Shown in pieces: positions 25,317 through 32,815 of a stretch of DNA of 47,261 nt. This DNA is from Candidatus Hydrogenedentes bacterium CG07_land_8_20_14_0_80_42_17. GTDB taxonomy: Bacteria > UBA8481. The stretch lies in contig PEWQ01000075.1 of NCBI GenBank assembly GCA_002780065.1, positions 1 to 47,261 of the forward strand. The letters run 5' to 3'. A program made the translations under genes and the position numbers. Below the pieces are notes generated by a model that saw only the letters and a list, made by a program, of their open reading frames with translations, searched no databases and was not told the origin of the DNA. Numbering within the stretch: the first letter of the stretch is position 1; each line of letters begins with the position of its first letter.

Positions 25317-26513
25317 CTATCTCAAATTAAGTAAAGTCTCCACTTCTTCAATCGGCATTGAAAATCTTTTGGCTATTTCATCAGCAGAAGCTCCGGCTTC
25401 AGCAAGTTCTTCGATCATGGAATACTCGTTTGATTTCGGTGACGGCCTTCTTCGGCGCTCTAACTCTTCCCCCATAGATGCTGCATTTTGTAAGGCGCTT
25501 AGCCTTTGTATTCTTCTCTCAACTTCGTCGTGAAATCCTGGATCATGTCCTGTGGGGCCCGTTTCAAAAACAAATGTTCCTTCCGACGCTGCTTTGTTAA
25601 GAATAGGAGATCGCCGCCTCTTTTTCTTACCTGTCTCTCTAACAATAGCTTCTTCTTCAAATTCATTTTTATTATAAGCTTCAGAGAAATCTTCAGCATC
25701 ATCTCGAGAAAATCTTTTTTGCTGTAGAATATGCTGGTGGCGCTTTGCAGATGGTTCAATCGGAGGCGCCCATGTGGCTGGCATTTCATCGTCTAGTGTT
25801 CTCTTGTTATGTTTATATCGAAATCCGATCATACCTAGCGAGGCTAGAAAAAGCGCGCTTGCCGCAATTTTATACCACCCTGCAGTTCCGCTTGGCCGAA
25901 TTTCTGTCTGATTGCTTTTATCGGCAGACTCTAATTTATTCAATCGAGAAGTTGGCTCTCCAAGCGACTCGCGTCTTGAAATGAATTGCCCGGCTTCCTC
26001 AGGAGTAGAATTTTCTTGGTTTGAAACAGCTTCGACTTGATTTGAATTCAGTTCTACAGGCTGAATAGCTTCGGGCGAAAGACTTTCAGGTTTCGGTACA
26101 CTCAAGGCTGATTGCTGTAGAGAAGGAACTTCTTCAGCAGAACCTTCCGCAGTCGAAATTGTATTTTGAGAATTACTGCTTTGGGTTGCCGTTGTCACGG
26201 GCGAATTATTTGTAGCTGATCGCCTACCAGAAGGCGGTGTAGGCCTTACAGGTGCAATTACTCTTCGAGGTCTTGCCGGCAGTATTGCATTCGAAGATGC
26301 CGGCCAAAGACTGTTTGCATTTCTGACTTCCCCAGAACTTACCGCAGATCCGGTTGGATTCTTTTGCCCGAACGAAACTACCTTTATTTCCGAACCGGTT
26401 GAAGATTCAAGTTCGGCAAGAACAGGCTGATGCAGTAGAGCGACAAGAAATACGCTCGTGCAAACATACTTACAAAACCTTATTTGAAACATGAAAGAAA
26501 CTATTTCTTTCAT
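25317..26513 (-). CDS. Unrecognised membrane protein with C-terminal HTH-like tail
   Basis: 398 aa. A signal peptide (about 1-33; VFLVALLHQPVLA) is followed by a Ser/Thr/Pro/Gln-rich low-complexity region to about 205, one membrane segment (IAASALFLASLGMIGF, about 214-230), a charged segment with KKKRRR, and a C-terminal helix-turn-helix-like motif (MIEELAEAGASADEIAKRFS). That tail resembles the C-terminus of DUF6115-type proteins found in flagellar loci. The overall layout is also compatible with a FliO-like export-gate protein. I do not assign a function. A good SD (GGAGGGTGTA) supports the ATG at 26513. It lies between the flagellar operon and argS on the opposite strand. Confidence 0.6.
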   Translation of the reverse strand: MKEIVSFMFQIRFCKYVCTSVFLVALLHQPVLAELESSTGSEIKVVSFGQKNPTGSAVSSGEVRNANSLWPASSNAILPARPRRVIAPVRPTPPSGRRSATNNSPVTTATQSSNSQNTISTAEGSAEEVPSLQQSALSVPKPESLSPEAIQPVELNSNQVEAVSNQENSTPEEAGQFISRRESLGEPTSRLNKLESADKSNQTEIRPSGTAGWYKIAASALFLASLGMIGFRYKHNKRTLDDEMPATWAPPIEPSAKRHQHILQQKRFSRDDAEDFSEAYNKNEFEEEAIVRETGKKKRRRSPILNKAASEGTFVFETGPTGHDPGFHDEVERRIQRLSALQNAASMGEELERRRRPSPKSNEYSMIEELAEAGASADEIAKRFSMPIEEVETLLNLR

Positions 26514-26566
26514 TACACCCTCCTTTTTCCATCCATGGTTAACATTGAAATAACATTTTTCTTTGC

Positions 26567-26594
26567 AAACGCAGGCTAAAACCTGCGGCTGCCG
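26567..26594 (-). repeat. REP-like hairpin repeat, copy 2
   Basis: CGCAGG-CTAAAA-CCTGCG forms a stem, and the reverse complement (CGGCAGCCGCAGGTTTTAGC...) matches the copy at 9838-9862. It lies between argS and the 398-aa gene. Confidence 0.5.
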
Positions 26595-26609
26595 TCTTAA
26601 TATTTGTCA

Positions 26610-28325
26610 TCACATCTTCTCTGGAGCATTTATGCCCATGAGCCCAAATAGCTTTCGCAACGCATATCCAACGCTTTCTACAAGATAAAGCCTTGCGGAC
26701 GATAATTCTTTTTTGTCAGAAGTCACAACGCGTAAATCGGAATTTTCTTTTCCCGCAGTCTGGTATCTATGCAAAGACTCGGAAAGGCTTGTCGATATTT
26801 CAACGAGCCTGTGCGGTTCAAGTTTAATAGCCGCCGTTTGAACTGAATCAGGAATTGCAATTAGTTTTCTCATTATTTCCAGCTCGGTTTCATCCTTCAG
26901 CAGATGCAAATTTTTGTTCGATGGCTCAATTCCGTTTTCTCTTCCATTTGCTAGAAGCTGACAGGTTCTTGCGTGAGCATACTGACAATAAAAAACCGGA
27001 TTGTCTGAAGATTTTTTTACAGCAAGATCGAGATCAAAATCAAATTGAGCAGATGCTGAGCGCGACAGGAAAAAGAAGCGAACAGGATCTCCGCCGACTT
27101 CATCAATCAGTTCTTCAAGAAGAACCACAGTTCCAGCTCGCTTCGACATCTTAACCTCTGTTCCGCCTCGTATAAGCCTTACCATCTGGCAGAGCACTAC
27201 TTCCAATTTTTCTGCAGGCAAAGAAAGCGCTTTCATTGCGGCTTTCAGGCGTATTACATGACCTGCATGATCCGCGCCCCAAACATTCACAAGTCTTTCG
27301 TAGCCTCTAAACAATTTGTCTCTATGATAAATAATGTCTGTCGTAAAATAAGTTGCGGCACCTGAGCGCCTTAAAATAATTCGGTCTGTTTCATCTCCGA
27401 ATTTGCCGGTTCTTAGAAATGTTCCGCCTTCCATAGAATCGCGATGGATTGCAGATTTTGAATCCGCACGGCGTTTCTTTTCTTTCTCTATTTCAGGTTC
27501 ATCAGCTTCGTAGATAAGATCCTTTTTTTTCAGCTCATTGATTAAATCGGGTATGGCTCCGATAAAAGATGACTCTCTAACGACTGAATCGAAAGAAATA
27601 TCCAGTCTTTTAAGCAACTTCATTATCTTTGAAAGCAAACGTTCCTTGGCAAAATCTGCGGCTCGGCATATATCCTCGCGATTGCGCTCAGAAGAAGGCT
27701 CTTTGTTTAGATTTAAATATTCGTCAACCAGCTCTTCCACTTTATAAGTTGCTGAATAAGGCGACTCAATTCCATTTTTTTTATGAATTGCCGAAAGCAA
27801 TGATTCTCCGAGCGCATCAATCTGTTTGCCGATGTCGTTTACGTAATATTCTCTGGTGACTGAAAACCCTGCGTTAGCAAAAAGCCTTGCAAGTGTGTCA
27901 CCTATAACTGCTCCCCTTCCGTGCCCGATATGAAGATCTCCTGTTGGATTTGCGGAAACAAATTCGATATTTACTTTTGTTCCAGCGCCGATATTAGAGG
28001 AAGACCACGATGAAACTCGTGTCTCTTCCAGATTTTCACAGAGTCGTTCTCGTTTTATCTTAAAGTTTATGAATCCCGGATTTGCAGGTTCCGCGTCGGC
28101 ATTTCCTTTGAATTCTTTTGCAATTTTATTCGCAATATCTATCGGCTTTTGTTTTAAAATTTTTGATAGAAGAAAGGCAATGTTAGACATGTAATCGCCG
28201 AATGTTGAATCTGAAATTTGGCTAACCGGCGGAGAATTAAATTCTTCGATGTGAGGATAAATAGAACGAATGCATTCAGATAAACTATCCGAAATCTCAG
28301 CGCATATATTGCGTCTTGTCTTCAT
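26610..28325 (-). CDS. argS: Arginyl-tRNA synthetase
   Basis: 571 aa class I synthetase that charges tRNA-Arg. The HIGH motif is in SANPTGDLHIGHGRGAVIGD (about 126-145) and the KMSKS-like motif reads VKMSKRAGTVV (about 373). The N-terminal add-1 domain and the C-terminal anticodon-binding domain (LVESVGYALRKLFGLMGINA and the terminal APEKM) are complete. The ATG at 28325 is preceded by GAGG. A REP-like hairpin follows the stop; I see no clear terminator. Confidence 0.96.
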   Translation of the reverse strand: MKTRRNICAEISDSLSECIRSIYPHIEEFNSPPVSQISDSTFGDYMSNIAFLLSKILKQKPIDIANKIAKEFKGNADAEPANPGFINFKIKRERLCENLEETRVSSWSSSNIGAGTKVNIEFVSANPTGDLHIGHGRGAVIGDTLARLFANAGFSVTREYYVNDIGKQIDALGESLLSAIHKKNGIESPYSATYKVEELVDEYLNLNKEPSSERNREDICRAADFAKERLLSKIMKLLKRLDISFDSVVRESSFIGAIPDLINELKKKDLIYEADEPEIEKEKKRRADSKSAIHRDSMEGGTFLRTGKFGDETDRIILRRSGAATYFTTDIIYHRDKLFRGYERLVNVWGADHAGHVIRLKAAMKALSLPAEKLEVVLCQMVRLIRGGTEVKMSKRAGTVVLLEELIDEVGGDPVRFFFLSRSASAQFDFDLDLAVKKSSDNPVFYCQYAHARTCQLLANGRENGIEPSNKNLHLLKDETELEIMRKLIAIPDSVQTAAIKLEPHRLVEISTSLSESLHRYQTAGKENSDLRVVTSDKKELSSARLYLVESVGYALRKLFGLMGINAPEKM

Positions 28326-28401
28326 CGTTCTTTGCCTCGTATAAACTGTGTTTATTTCTTCGTGTCAGAGCTTATAACTGCTCATCATTAATTATTCTAT
28401 T

Positions 28402-29406
28402 CTAATGGCAGGACTCTTTCAAGCTATTTTTTATCTTTTCTAATATATCTGCAAGACCCTCAGTTACAGGGGCAATTTCATATTCTATCAGGTCCCCTAT
28501 TAATACTCTGTCCTTACGCTCAAAAGCTTCAATCAATTCCTGCAGTATGCCCGCAATCTCCTGATTTCGCTCTTCAAAGCTCTTTCCTTTGATATCCAAA
28601 TCATGAGAATAATTCGGCAATTCCTTTTTGCATCTATCAACCAAAATAAAAGCCTCTTCTATTGAAGAAATGCACGCCGCGAACTCCTCCATTCCTTTTA
28701 TTGAATCTCCAATAGAAATGTTGATGGCTATATTTTCAAGTTTTTCCGGCAGTTCTCGAATTATAGGCAATTGTTCGGTTATTTCCTCCATTAGGTTACT
28801 GCCTTCTGAAGTTAATGACGCATTTTCTAAAACCAAAGGAAGAGCATGAACTAATCGGTCGCAAAGAAGTGTTAGCGAACTTCCTAGAATACCTGCCAGC
28901 GCCGCGTGATTATTATTTTTCTGAGCCTCTTCGATATGTTCGCGGATGTCGCCAAGTTTAAGAAGGAGTTTAGAAAACTTTTCACCATCGAATTCTAAGT
29001 CGTGGTACGATATGCGGAGAATGCCTTCTACTCGTTTTAATACGTCTTCGCTCCATCGCAATCCATCGACCAATTGTTTTATATCATCTGCTTGAATGCC
29101 GTTATCCTGCATTTTAGGAGCAAGCCTTGCGACTCGGTCAAGATAGTTTCCAAGCTCATGAATTGTTTCGCCGACAAGTAATCGAACGTTCTGAACCTCA
29201 ACATCCATTTTTTTGCAAGAATCTATCGGCGCCGACCGGATAGATTTATCTTCCAAAAAATTTACGGATTTATCATCAAGGCGCAGGCTTACAATTACAC
29301 AGCCTTTACCAGACATCCACTCTTGAAGTCCGTCAATGATTTCACCGAGCGTAGCTTCATTTTCGATTTCATAATCTATAGACTTGCCATTAATATAAAT
29401 ATTCAC
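28402..29406 (-). CDS. Unrecognised helical protein downstream of flagellin
   Basis: 334 aa with a GTG start (29406) and no strong SD. Residues 1-70 look like a small alpha/beta domain, possibly beta-grasp (MNIYINGKSIDYEI; VIVSLRLDDKSV). The rest is predicted helical, with charged amphipathic segments (ETIHELGNYLDRVARLAPKM; KLLLKLGDIREHIEEAQK). There is no signal peptide, membrane segment or motif I can name. It lies directly after the fliC terminator, between fliC and argS, so a motility-related role is possible by context only. Confidence 0.55.
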   Translation of the reverse strand: MNIYINGKSIDYEIENEATLGEIIDGLQEWMSGKGCVIVSLRLDDKSVNFLEDKSIRSAPIDSCKKMDVEVQNVRLLVGETIHELGNYLDRVARLAPKMQDNGIQADDIKQLVDGLRWSEDVLKRVEGILRISYHDLEFDGEKFSKLLLKLGDIREHIEEAQKNNNHAALAGILGSSLTLLCDRLVHALPLVLENASLTSEGSNLMEEITEQLPIIRELPEKLENIAINISIGDSIKGMEEFAACISSIEEAFILVDRCKKELPNYSHDLDIKGKSFEERNQEIAGILQELIEAFERKDRVLIGDLIEYEIAPVTEGLADILEKIKNSLKESCH

Positions 29407-29497
29407 GAATAAATGTTAGTTCAAAAAAATTATTGAAGCAAAATATATTTTCAATAATTACGCAGTAATTAAATCGAAAAGAGGTAGCCGCTTCATT

Positions 29498-29530
29498 AAA
29501 AAAAAGGGCGGACGCTTTTTACGTCCGCCC
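29498..29530 (-). terminator. Intrinsic terminator of the flaG-fliC operon
   Basis: GGGCGGACG (29506-29514) and CGTCCGCCC (29522-29530) form a perfect 9-bp stem. Read on the minus strand it is followed by a run of at least eight Ts (A-run 29498-29505). It lies about 40 bp after the flagellin stop, so the 334-aa gene beyond it needs read-through or its own promoter. Confidence 0.92.
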
Positions 29531-29568
29531 AAAGTGGGGTCGTTATTGAACCCCGCCATCAACTTCGT

Positions 29569-30435
29569 TTATTGCAGCAACGAAAGTACGACCTGTGGAG
29601 AAATGTTTGCCTGACTCAGAGCCGAGATACCTGTCTGTTGCAGTATCTGGTTCTTCGTGAAGTTCACAATCTCTTCCGCAAAGTCAGCATCTCGTATTCG
29701 TGACTCTGCCGCGGTTATGTTCTCGGTGCTGATTCCGACGAACGCAACAACGTTCTCGAACCGATTTACATAAGCGCCAAGGTCGCCTCTCTGCCGAGAC
29801 ACTGTGTCGACAGCAGATTGAATCAGCGTAATCGCGCTTTCAGCTCCGGCCTGAGTAATTACTCCACCGCTCGTAAGACCGGCAGTGTCGCCTGTTTGCA
29901 AATTGCCCAAAGCTAAACCGGTAATCGAAATCGAAGCAATATTAACTGCAAGGCGTTCGCCTTGATTTGCACCGACCTGAAATACCAGAGAACCAGTTCC
30001 TGAAGCAAACGTGCCATTCAAAAGTATTCTGCCGTTAAACGATGTTGCTGAAGCTTGTCGTCCTATTTCAGCGATTAACTGATTTACTTCGGTCTGGATC
30101 ACTCGACGGTCAACTGTCGTATTTGTGTCGTTGGATGCCTGAACTGCCAATGTCCTTAATCTCTGAAGCATATCCGAGATCTGAGACAATCCACCTTCAG
30201 CAACCTGTATCAACGAAATAGCGTCTTGCGCGTTTCGCTTGGACTGTTCAAGACCATTAACCTGAGTTCGCATTCTTTCCGACACGCCGAATCCTGCCGC
30301 ATCATCTGCCGCACGATTGATACGAAGACCGGAAGAAAGCCGCTCGATAGACTTGTTTAAAGCTCCTGATGTTTGAGTTAGAAGCCTCGACGCAAATAGA
30401 GCCGAGACATTTGTTTTAATTCGTAAACCTGACAT
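29569..30435 (-). CDS. fliC: Flagellin
   Basis: 288 aa, a short flagellin. The conserved D0/D1 N-terminus (IKTNVSALFASRLLTQTSGA; ERLSSGLRINRAADDAAGFG) and C-terminus (RIRDADFAEEIVNFTKNQIL; ending VVLSLLQ) are complete, with only a small central region (about 145-215) in place of large surface domains. It polymerises into the filament after export by the type III apparatus. A strong SD (GGAGGGTGATAAA) precedes the ATG. It is the second gene after flaG under a sigma-28-type promoter, and the 147-nt flaG-fliC gap carries two hairpins. Confidence 0.97.
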   Translation of the reverse strand: MSGLRIKTNVSALFASRLLTQTSGALNKSIERLSSGLRINRAADDAAGFGVSERMRTQVNGLEQSKRNAQDAISLIQVAEGGLSQISDMLQRLRTLAVQASNDTNTTVDRRVIQTEVNQLIAEIGRQASATSFNGRILLNGTFASGTGSLVFQVGANQGERLAVNIASISITGLALGNLQTGDTAGLTSGGVITQAGAESAITLIQSAVDTVSRQRGDLGAYVNRFENVVAFVGISTENITAAESRIRDADFAEEIVNFTKNQILQQTGISALSQANISPQVVLSLLQ

Positions 30436-30492
30436 TTTATCACCCTCCGTGGTGAAAAGATATTATCCATCAACCGGATACTCATCTCCGCA

Positions 30493-30516
30493 GACAATGT
30501 CATCCCTGACATTATC
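30493..30516 (-). promoter_or_regulatory. Flagellin leader hairpin with a CsrA-like loop
   Basis: On the mRNA strand GAUAAUGUCA and UGACAUUGUC form a 10-bp stem (one G-U) with a GGGA loop. The loop context UCAGGGAUGA matches 8 of 10 positions of ACARGGAUGU, the core of the known CsrA SELEX consensus, with GGA in the apical loop as CsrA prefers. It lies about 60 nt upstream of the fliC start; the SD itself contains a second GGA (CACGGAGGG). Confidence 0.5.
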
Positions 30517-30545
30517 GTGCGCAGTTCGCCATGGTATCCGCTGAA

Positions 30546-30571
30546 AGCAACTCGGGGGCCACCCGATTGCT
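30546..30571 (-). promoter_or_regulatory. GC-rich hairpin just downstream of flaG
   Basis: AGCAA+TCGGG (30546-30556, one bulged C) pairs with CCCGA+TTGCT (30562-30571) around a 5-nt loop. There is no U-tract on the mRNA strand, so it looks like an mRNA processing or stability element between flaG and fliC rather than a terminator. Confidence 0.45.
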
Positions 30572-30582
30572 CTTCCGATTTC

Positions 30583-30954
30583 CTACGACTGATCGTTAAA
30601 CAAAAGACCGACAAGTGAACCAAAGGATTGACGCATCTTTGAAATGTCTCCGGGCGGAATCATGCGAACTAATTCGCCTGTATCGCCGTCCGTAACCTTT
30701 ATTACGATCCTCCCAGTTTCCTTGTCGACAGAAAATTGAAGATTCCTGTCAATAGCTTTTGAAACAGAATTGAGTGCGTCAGCAACATCGGACACGGTCT
30801 TTTCGCTCAAACTTTTTTGCTCTTCACTTTTTTCCGAATCGAGTTTTTTTTCAAATTTCTCTTCGGATGGTTGAGCTTTAGTTTTTGGATCAGACCAATC
30901 GATTGCCAATGAACCCGCTACCTCCGGTGTAGATAATTGAAGATTGTCGGCCAT
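30583..30954 (-). CDS. flaG: FlaG-family flagellar protein
   Basis: 123 aa. The C-terminal FlaG domain is clear: LNSVSKAIDRNLQFSVDKET, IVIKVTDGDTGELVRMIPPG and the ending MRQSFGSLVGLLF. The N-terminal 60 residues are charged and disordered-looking. FlaG proteins affect filament length in several bacteria and are usually next to flagellin or fliD. A very strong SD (AAAGGAGGTG) precedes the ATG. It is the first gene of the flaG-fliC operon. Confidence 0.93.
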   Translation of the reverse strand: MADNLQLSTPEVAGSLAIDWSDPKTKAQPSEEKFEKKLDSEKSEEQKSLSEKTVSDVADALNSVSKAIDRNLQFSVDKETGRIVIKVTDGDTGELVRMIPPGDISKMRQSFGSLVGLLFNDQS

Positions 30955-30987
30955 AATATTTCACCTCCTTTCAAAATTACAAAATTG

Positions 30988-31129
30988 CCGCAAAATAAAT
31001 CTAAATTGCGGTTCGCTATACGGATTTTTAGGGATCAACTCAGGAATTTCCTGAGGCGCCTCTACCTCCGTGTAGCAGTCAACCTCTAGCGATAAGCTTC
31101 GGATCCGTCCGAAGTGTATAAAATCGCTA
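30988..31129 (-). promoter_or_regulatory. Structured flaG 5' leader
   Basis: About 175 nt separate the predicted start site from the flaG ATG. The leader folds into several stems: a 5'-terminal one, TAGCGAT (31087-31093) with ATCGCTA (31123-31129), that encloses CTTCGGA...TCCGAAG (31097-31114, mRNA loop CGGA); CTCAGGA...TCCTGAG (31039-31055); and CCGCAA...TTGCGG (30988-31011). The GGA in the first loop is another possible CsrA contact. Confidence 0.45.
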
Positions 31130-31135
31130 ATTCAC

Positions 31136-31163
31136 TTATCGGATTAATTCAAAGAGAACTTTA
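31136..31163 (-). promoter_or_regulatory. Sigma-28 (FliA/SigD-type) promoter of flaG-fliC
   Basis: On the minus strand TAAAGTTC (31163-31156), 12 bp, TCCGATAA (31143-31136). The known flagellar late-gene consensus is TAAAGTTT-N11-GCCGATAA, so the two boxes match at all but two positions with one extra spacer base. It points at flaG-fliC, which fits class-3 flagellar control. Confidence 0.8.
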
Positions 31164-31243
31164 GCTTTATTTTTATTTTTTTTCTACAATGTTAAGTATA
31201 TGAAGAATTGCTGCTCTAACTCTAAAAAAATTCAGGTTCGGAA

Positions 31244-32815
31244 ATGAGTAATGAACCGCTTGCAAAAACTCTGGGACTTCTTTCTGCAGAATTAGATATT
31301 TCCAAAAACGGACTTCCAATTCTTTCATCTGGAGCGCAAACTTTTTACAGCAGATATAATCCCAAAGTCGAAGCCGAACGATTTGCTTCAACTATTACTT
31401 CGAAAAAAGTTTGCATAATCGGACTGGGACTTGGATATATCGCAGAGGTGTTAGGCGACAGATTGCAAAGTATTTTATCGTTTGAAGGTGAAAGCGCGCG
31501 TTTGAAAGCCGTAGCTCCTGATTCGTTTCAAAAGTTATTCGATAAGATTAAGGAATTTTCAAACCTTATCGAACTTGAGCGTGCCGCCGCGAATTCAATG
31601 AGTCCCAATGTTTCGTTTGTAATAGAACCGTCGATTGCGAAAGCACCTCAACTTTTTATTCGGCTTCAAGATCTTCTCAAAATGTTTTCGACGCAAATTC
31701 GCTGTGCCGTAATTCATCTGAGGACTGCCGGAGATGTAATACGTTCTCTTCAAGCGGTTCAGAATTTTAAACAACAAAATCCAAATTGGAAGATTACTTT
31801 TATTACTGAAGAGCCTTACGGAGAACTTGCGGAGATGGCGAAAGGTATCGATGAAGTAATTGAAGTTTCAAAAGATGCTTCGGCTATTCCTGAACTGCCA
31901 AGGCAGTTAATTGCATTCAATCTCGGAGCCGAACCTAAAGCCGTTCAAATTCTTTCGAGTTTTAATCCGGTATTCTCCGTAGGCTTTTCAGGAAAAGAAT
32001 TAGCTTTGATAGACGACAGAAACATGAAGCATGCAGAAGAACTCGCGCTTATCCGCAATCGAATGAATCGATACCATTTTTATCAAATGCTTCTCGGTCT
32101 CACGCCATCTTTTGATACTCCGAAACTTAGTTTAGAGTGGAAGCCGCAGGATTATAATGTGGTTCAATTCGGAGCAGGAAGCGGTGCGGAGATCTGGGAT
32201 GCAAAAAGAATTCGACCGGAAATAATCGGAGAAGCAATAAAAAAATATGGCGGGAAGTGGATCGCAGTCGGTTCTAAAGACGAATTTGTGCGCGCACAGA
32301 CTGCCGGGATTGCCGAAGAAGATAATTATTGCGGAAAGACTAATTGGAAAGATCTGGCTGAACTTATTTCAGGAGCGAAAATATATCTGGGACACGATAG
32401 CGGGCCTACTCATCTTTCCTCAGCGCTCGGAGCTCCAACACTTGCGCTCTTCGGATTCACTTCTCCTATACTCAACGAGCCTGTGGGACCGAGAACCTTG
32501 TTACTACAAGCCGACATGCCTTGCGCATTCAGAGGCTGTAAAGTTGCATGTTCGGAAAAAACCTGTGCAAATTCTTTTGACAGCTTCGCAATTATTGCAG
32601 GAATTGATTTACTGCTTGCAAATACTTTATCTGAAAGATTAGATGCGGCGGAGAAGTTAACTGCGAGCGGAATAAGATATTTCATTCCGCAGATTTCAGT
32701 CGAAGATGAAAATCCTTTTAGAAAAGATTTGATCGGCGAGCCTAGAATAGGCTGTCCAATTGATTTACCTCTGGCACTTCTCAGAGAATGGCTGGAACTG
32801 AGAGAGCGTTATTGA
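31244..32815 (+). CDS. GT9-family glycosyltransferase with Maf-like N-terminal block
   Basis: 523 aa. Residues about 33-72 (TFYSRYNPKVEAERFAS and VCIIGLGLGYIAEVLGDRL) resemble the conserved SKYDPxxEAER...GxGLGYH block of Maf flagellin glycosyltransferases (DUF115). From about 145 on the protein is GT9/ADP-heptosyltransferase-like: CAVIHLRTAGDVIRSLQAVQ, then the sugar-nucleotide site YLGHDSGPTHLSSALGAPTL. A Cys-rich stretch (CAFRGCKVACSEKTC) follows. GT9 enzymes normally add heptose to LPS. Its divergent position beside flaG-fliC and the Maf-like block suggest that it glycosylates flagellin. The next GT9 gene overlaps its stop. Confidence 0.78.
   Translation: MSNEPLAKTLGLLSAELDISKNGLPILSSGAQTFYSRYNPKVEAERFASTITSKKVCIIGLGLGYIAEVLGDRLQSILSFEGESARLKAVAPDSFQKLFDKIKEFSNLIELERAAANSMSPNVSFVIEPSIAKAPQLFIRLQDLLKMFSTQIRCAVIHLRTAGDVIRSLQAVQNFKQQNPNWKITFITEEPYGELAEMAKGIDEVIEVSKDASAIPELPRQLIAFNLGAEPKAVQILSSFNPVFSVGFSGKELALIDDRNMKHAEELALIRNRMNRYHFYQMLLGLTPSFDTPKLSLEWKPQDYNVVQFGAGSGAEIWDAKRIRPEIIGEAIKKYGGKWIAVGSKDEFVRAQTAGIAEEDNYCGKTNWKDLAELISGAKIYLGHDSGPTHLSSALGAPTLALFGFTSPILNEPVGPRTLLLQADMPCAFRGCKVACSEKTCANSFDSFAIIAGIDLLLANTLSERLDAAEKLTASGIRYFIPQISVEDENPFRKDLIGEPRIGCPIDLPLALLREWLELRERY

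Noticed and set aside
30546-30571. Terminator between flaG and fliC
   Set aside because: The stem is not followed by Ts on the mRNA strand and fliC has no obvious promoter of its own.
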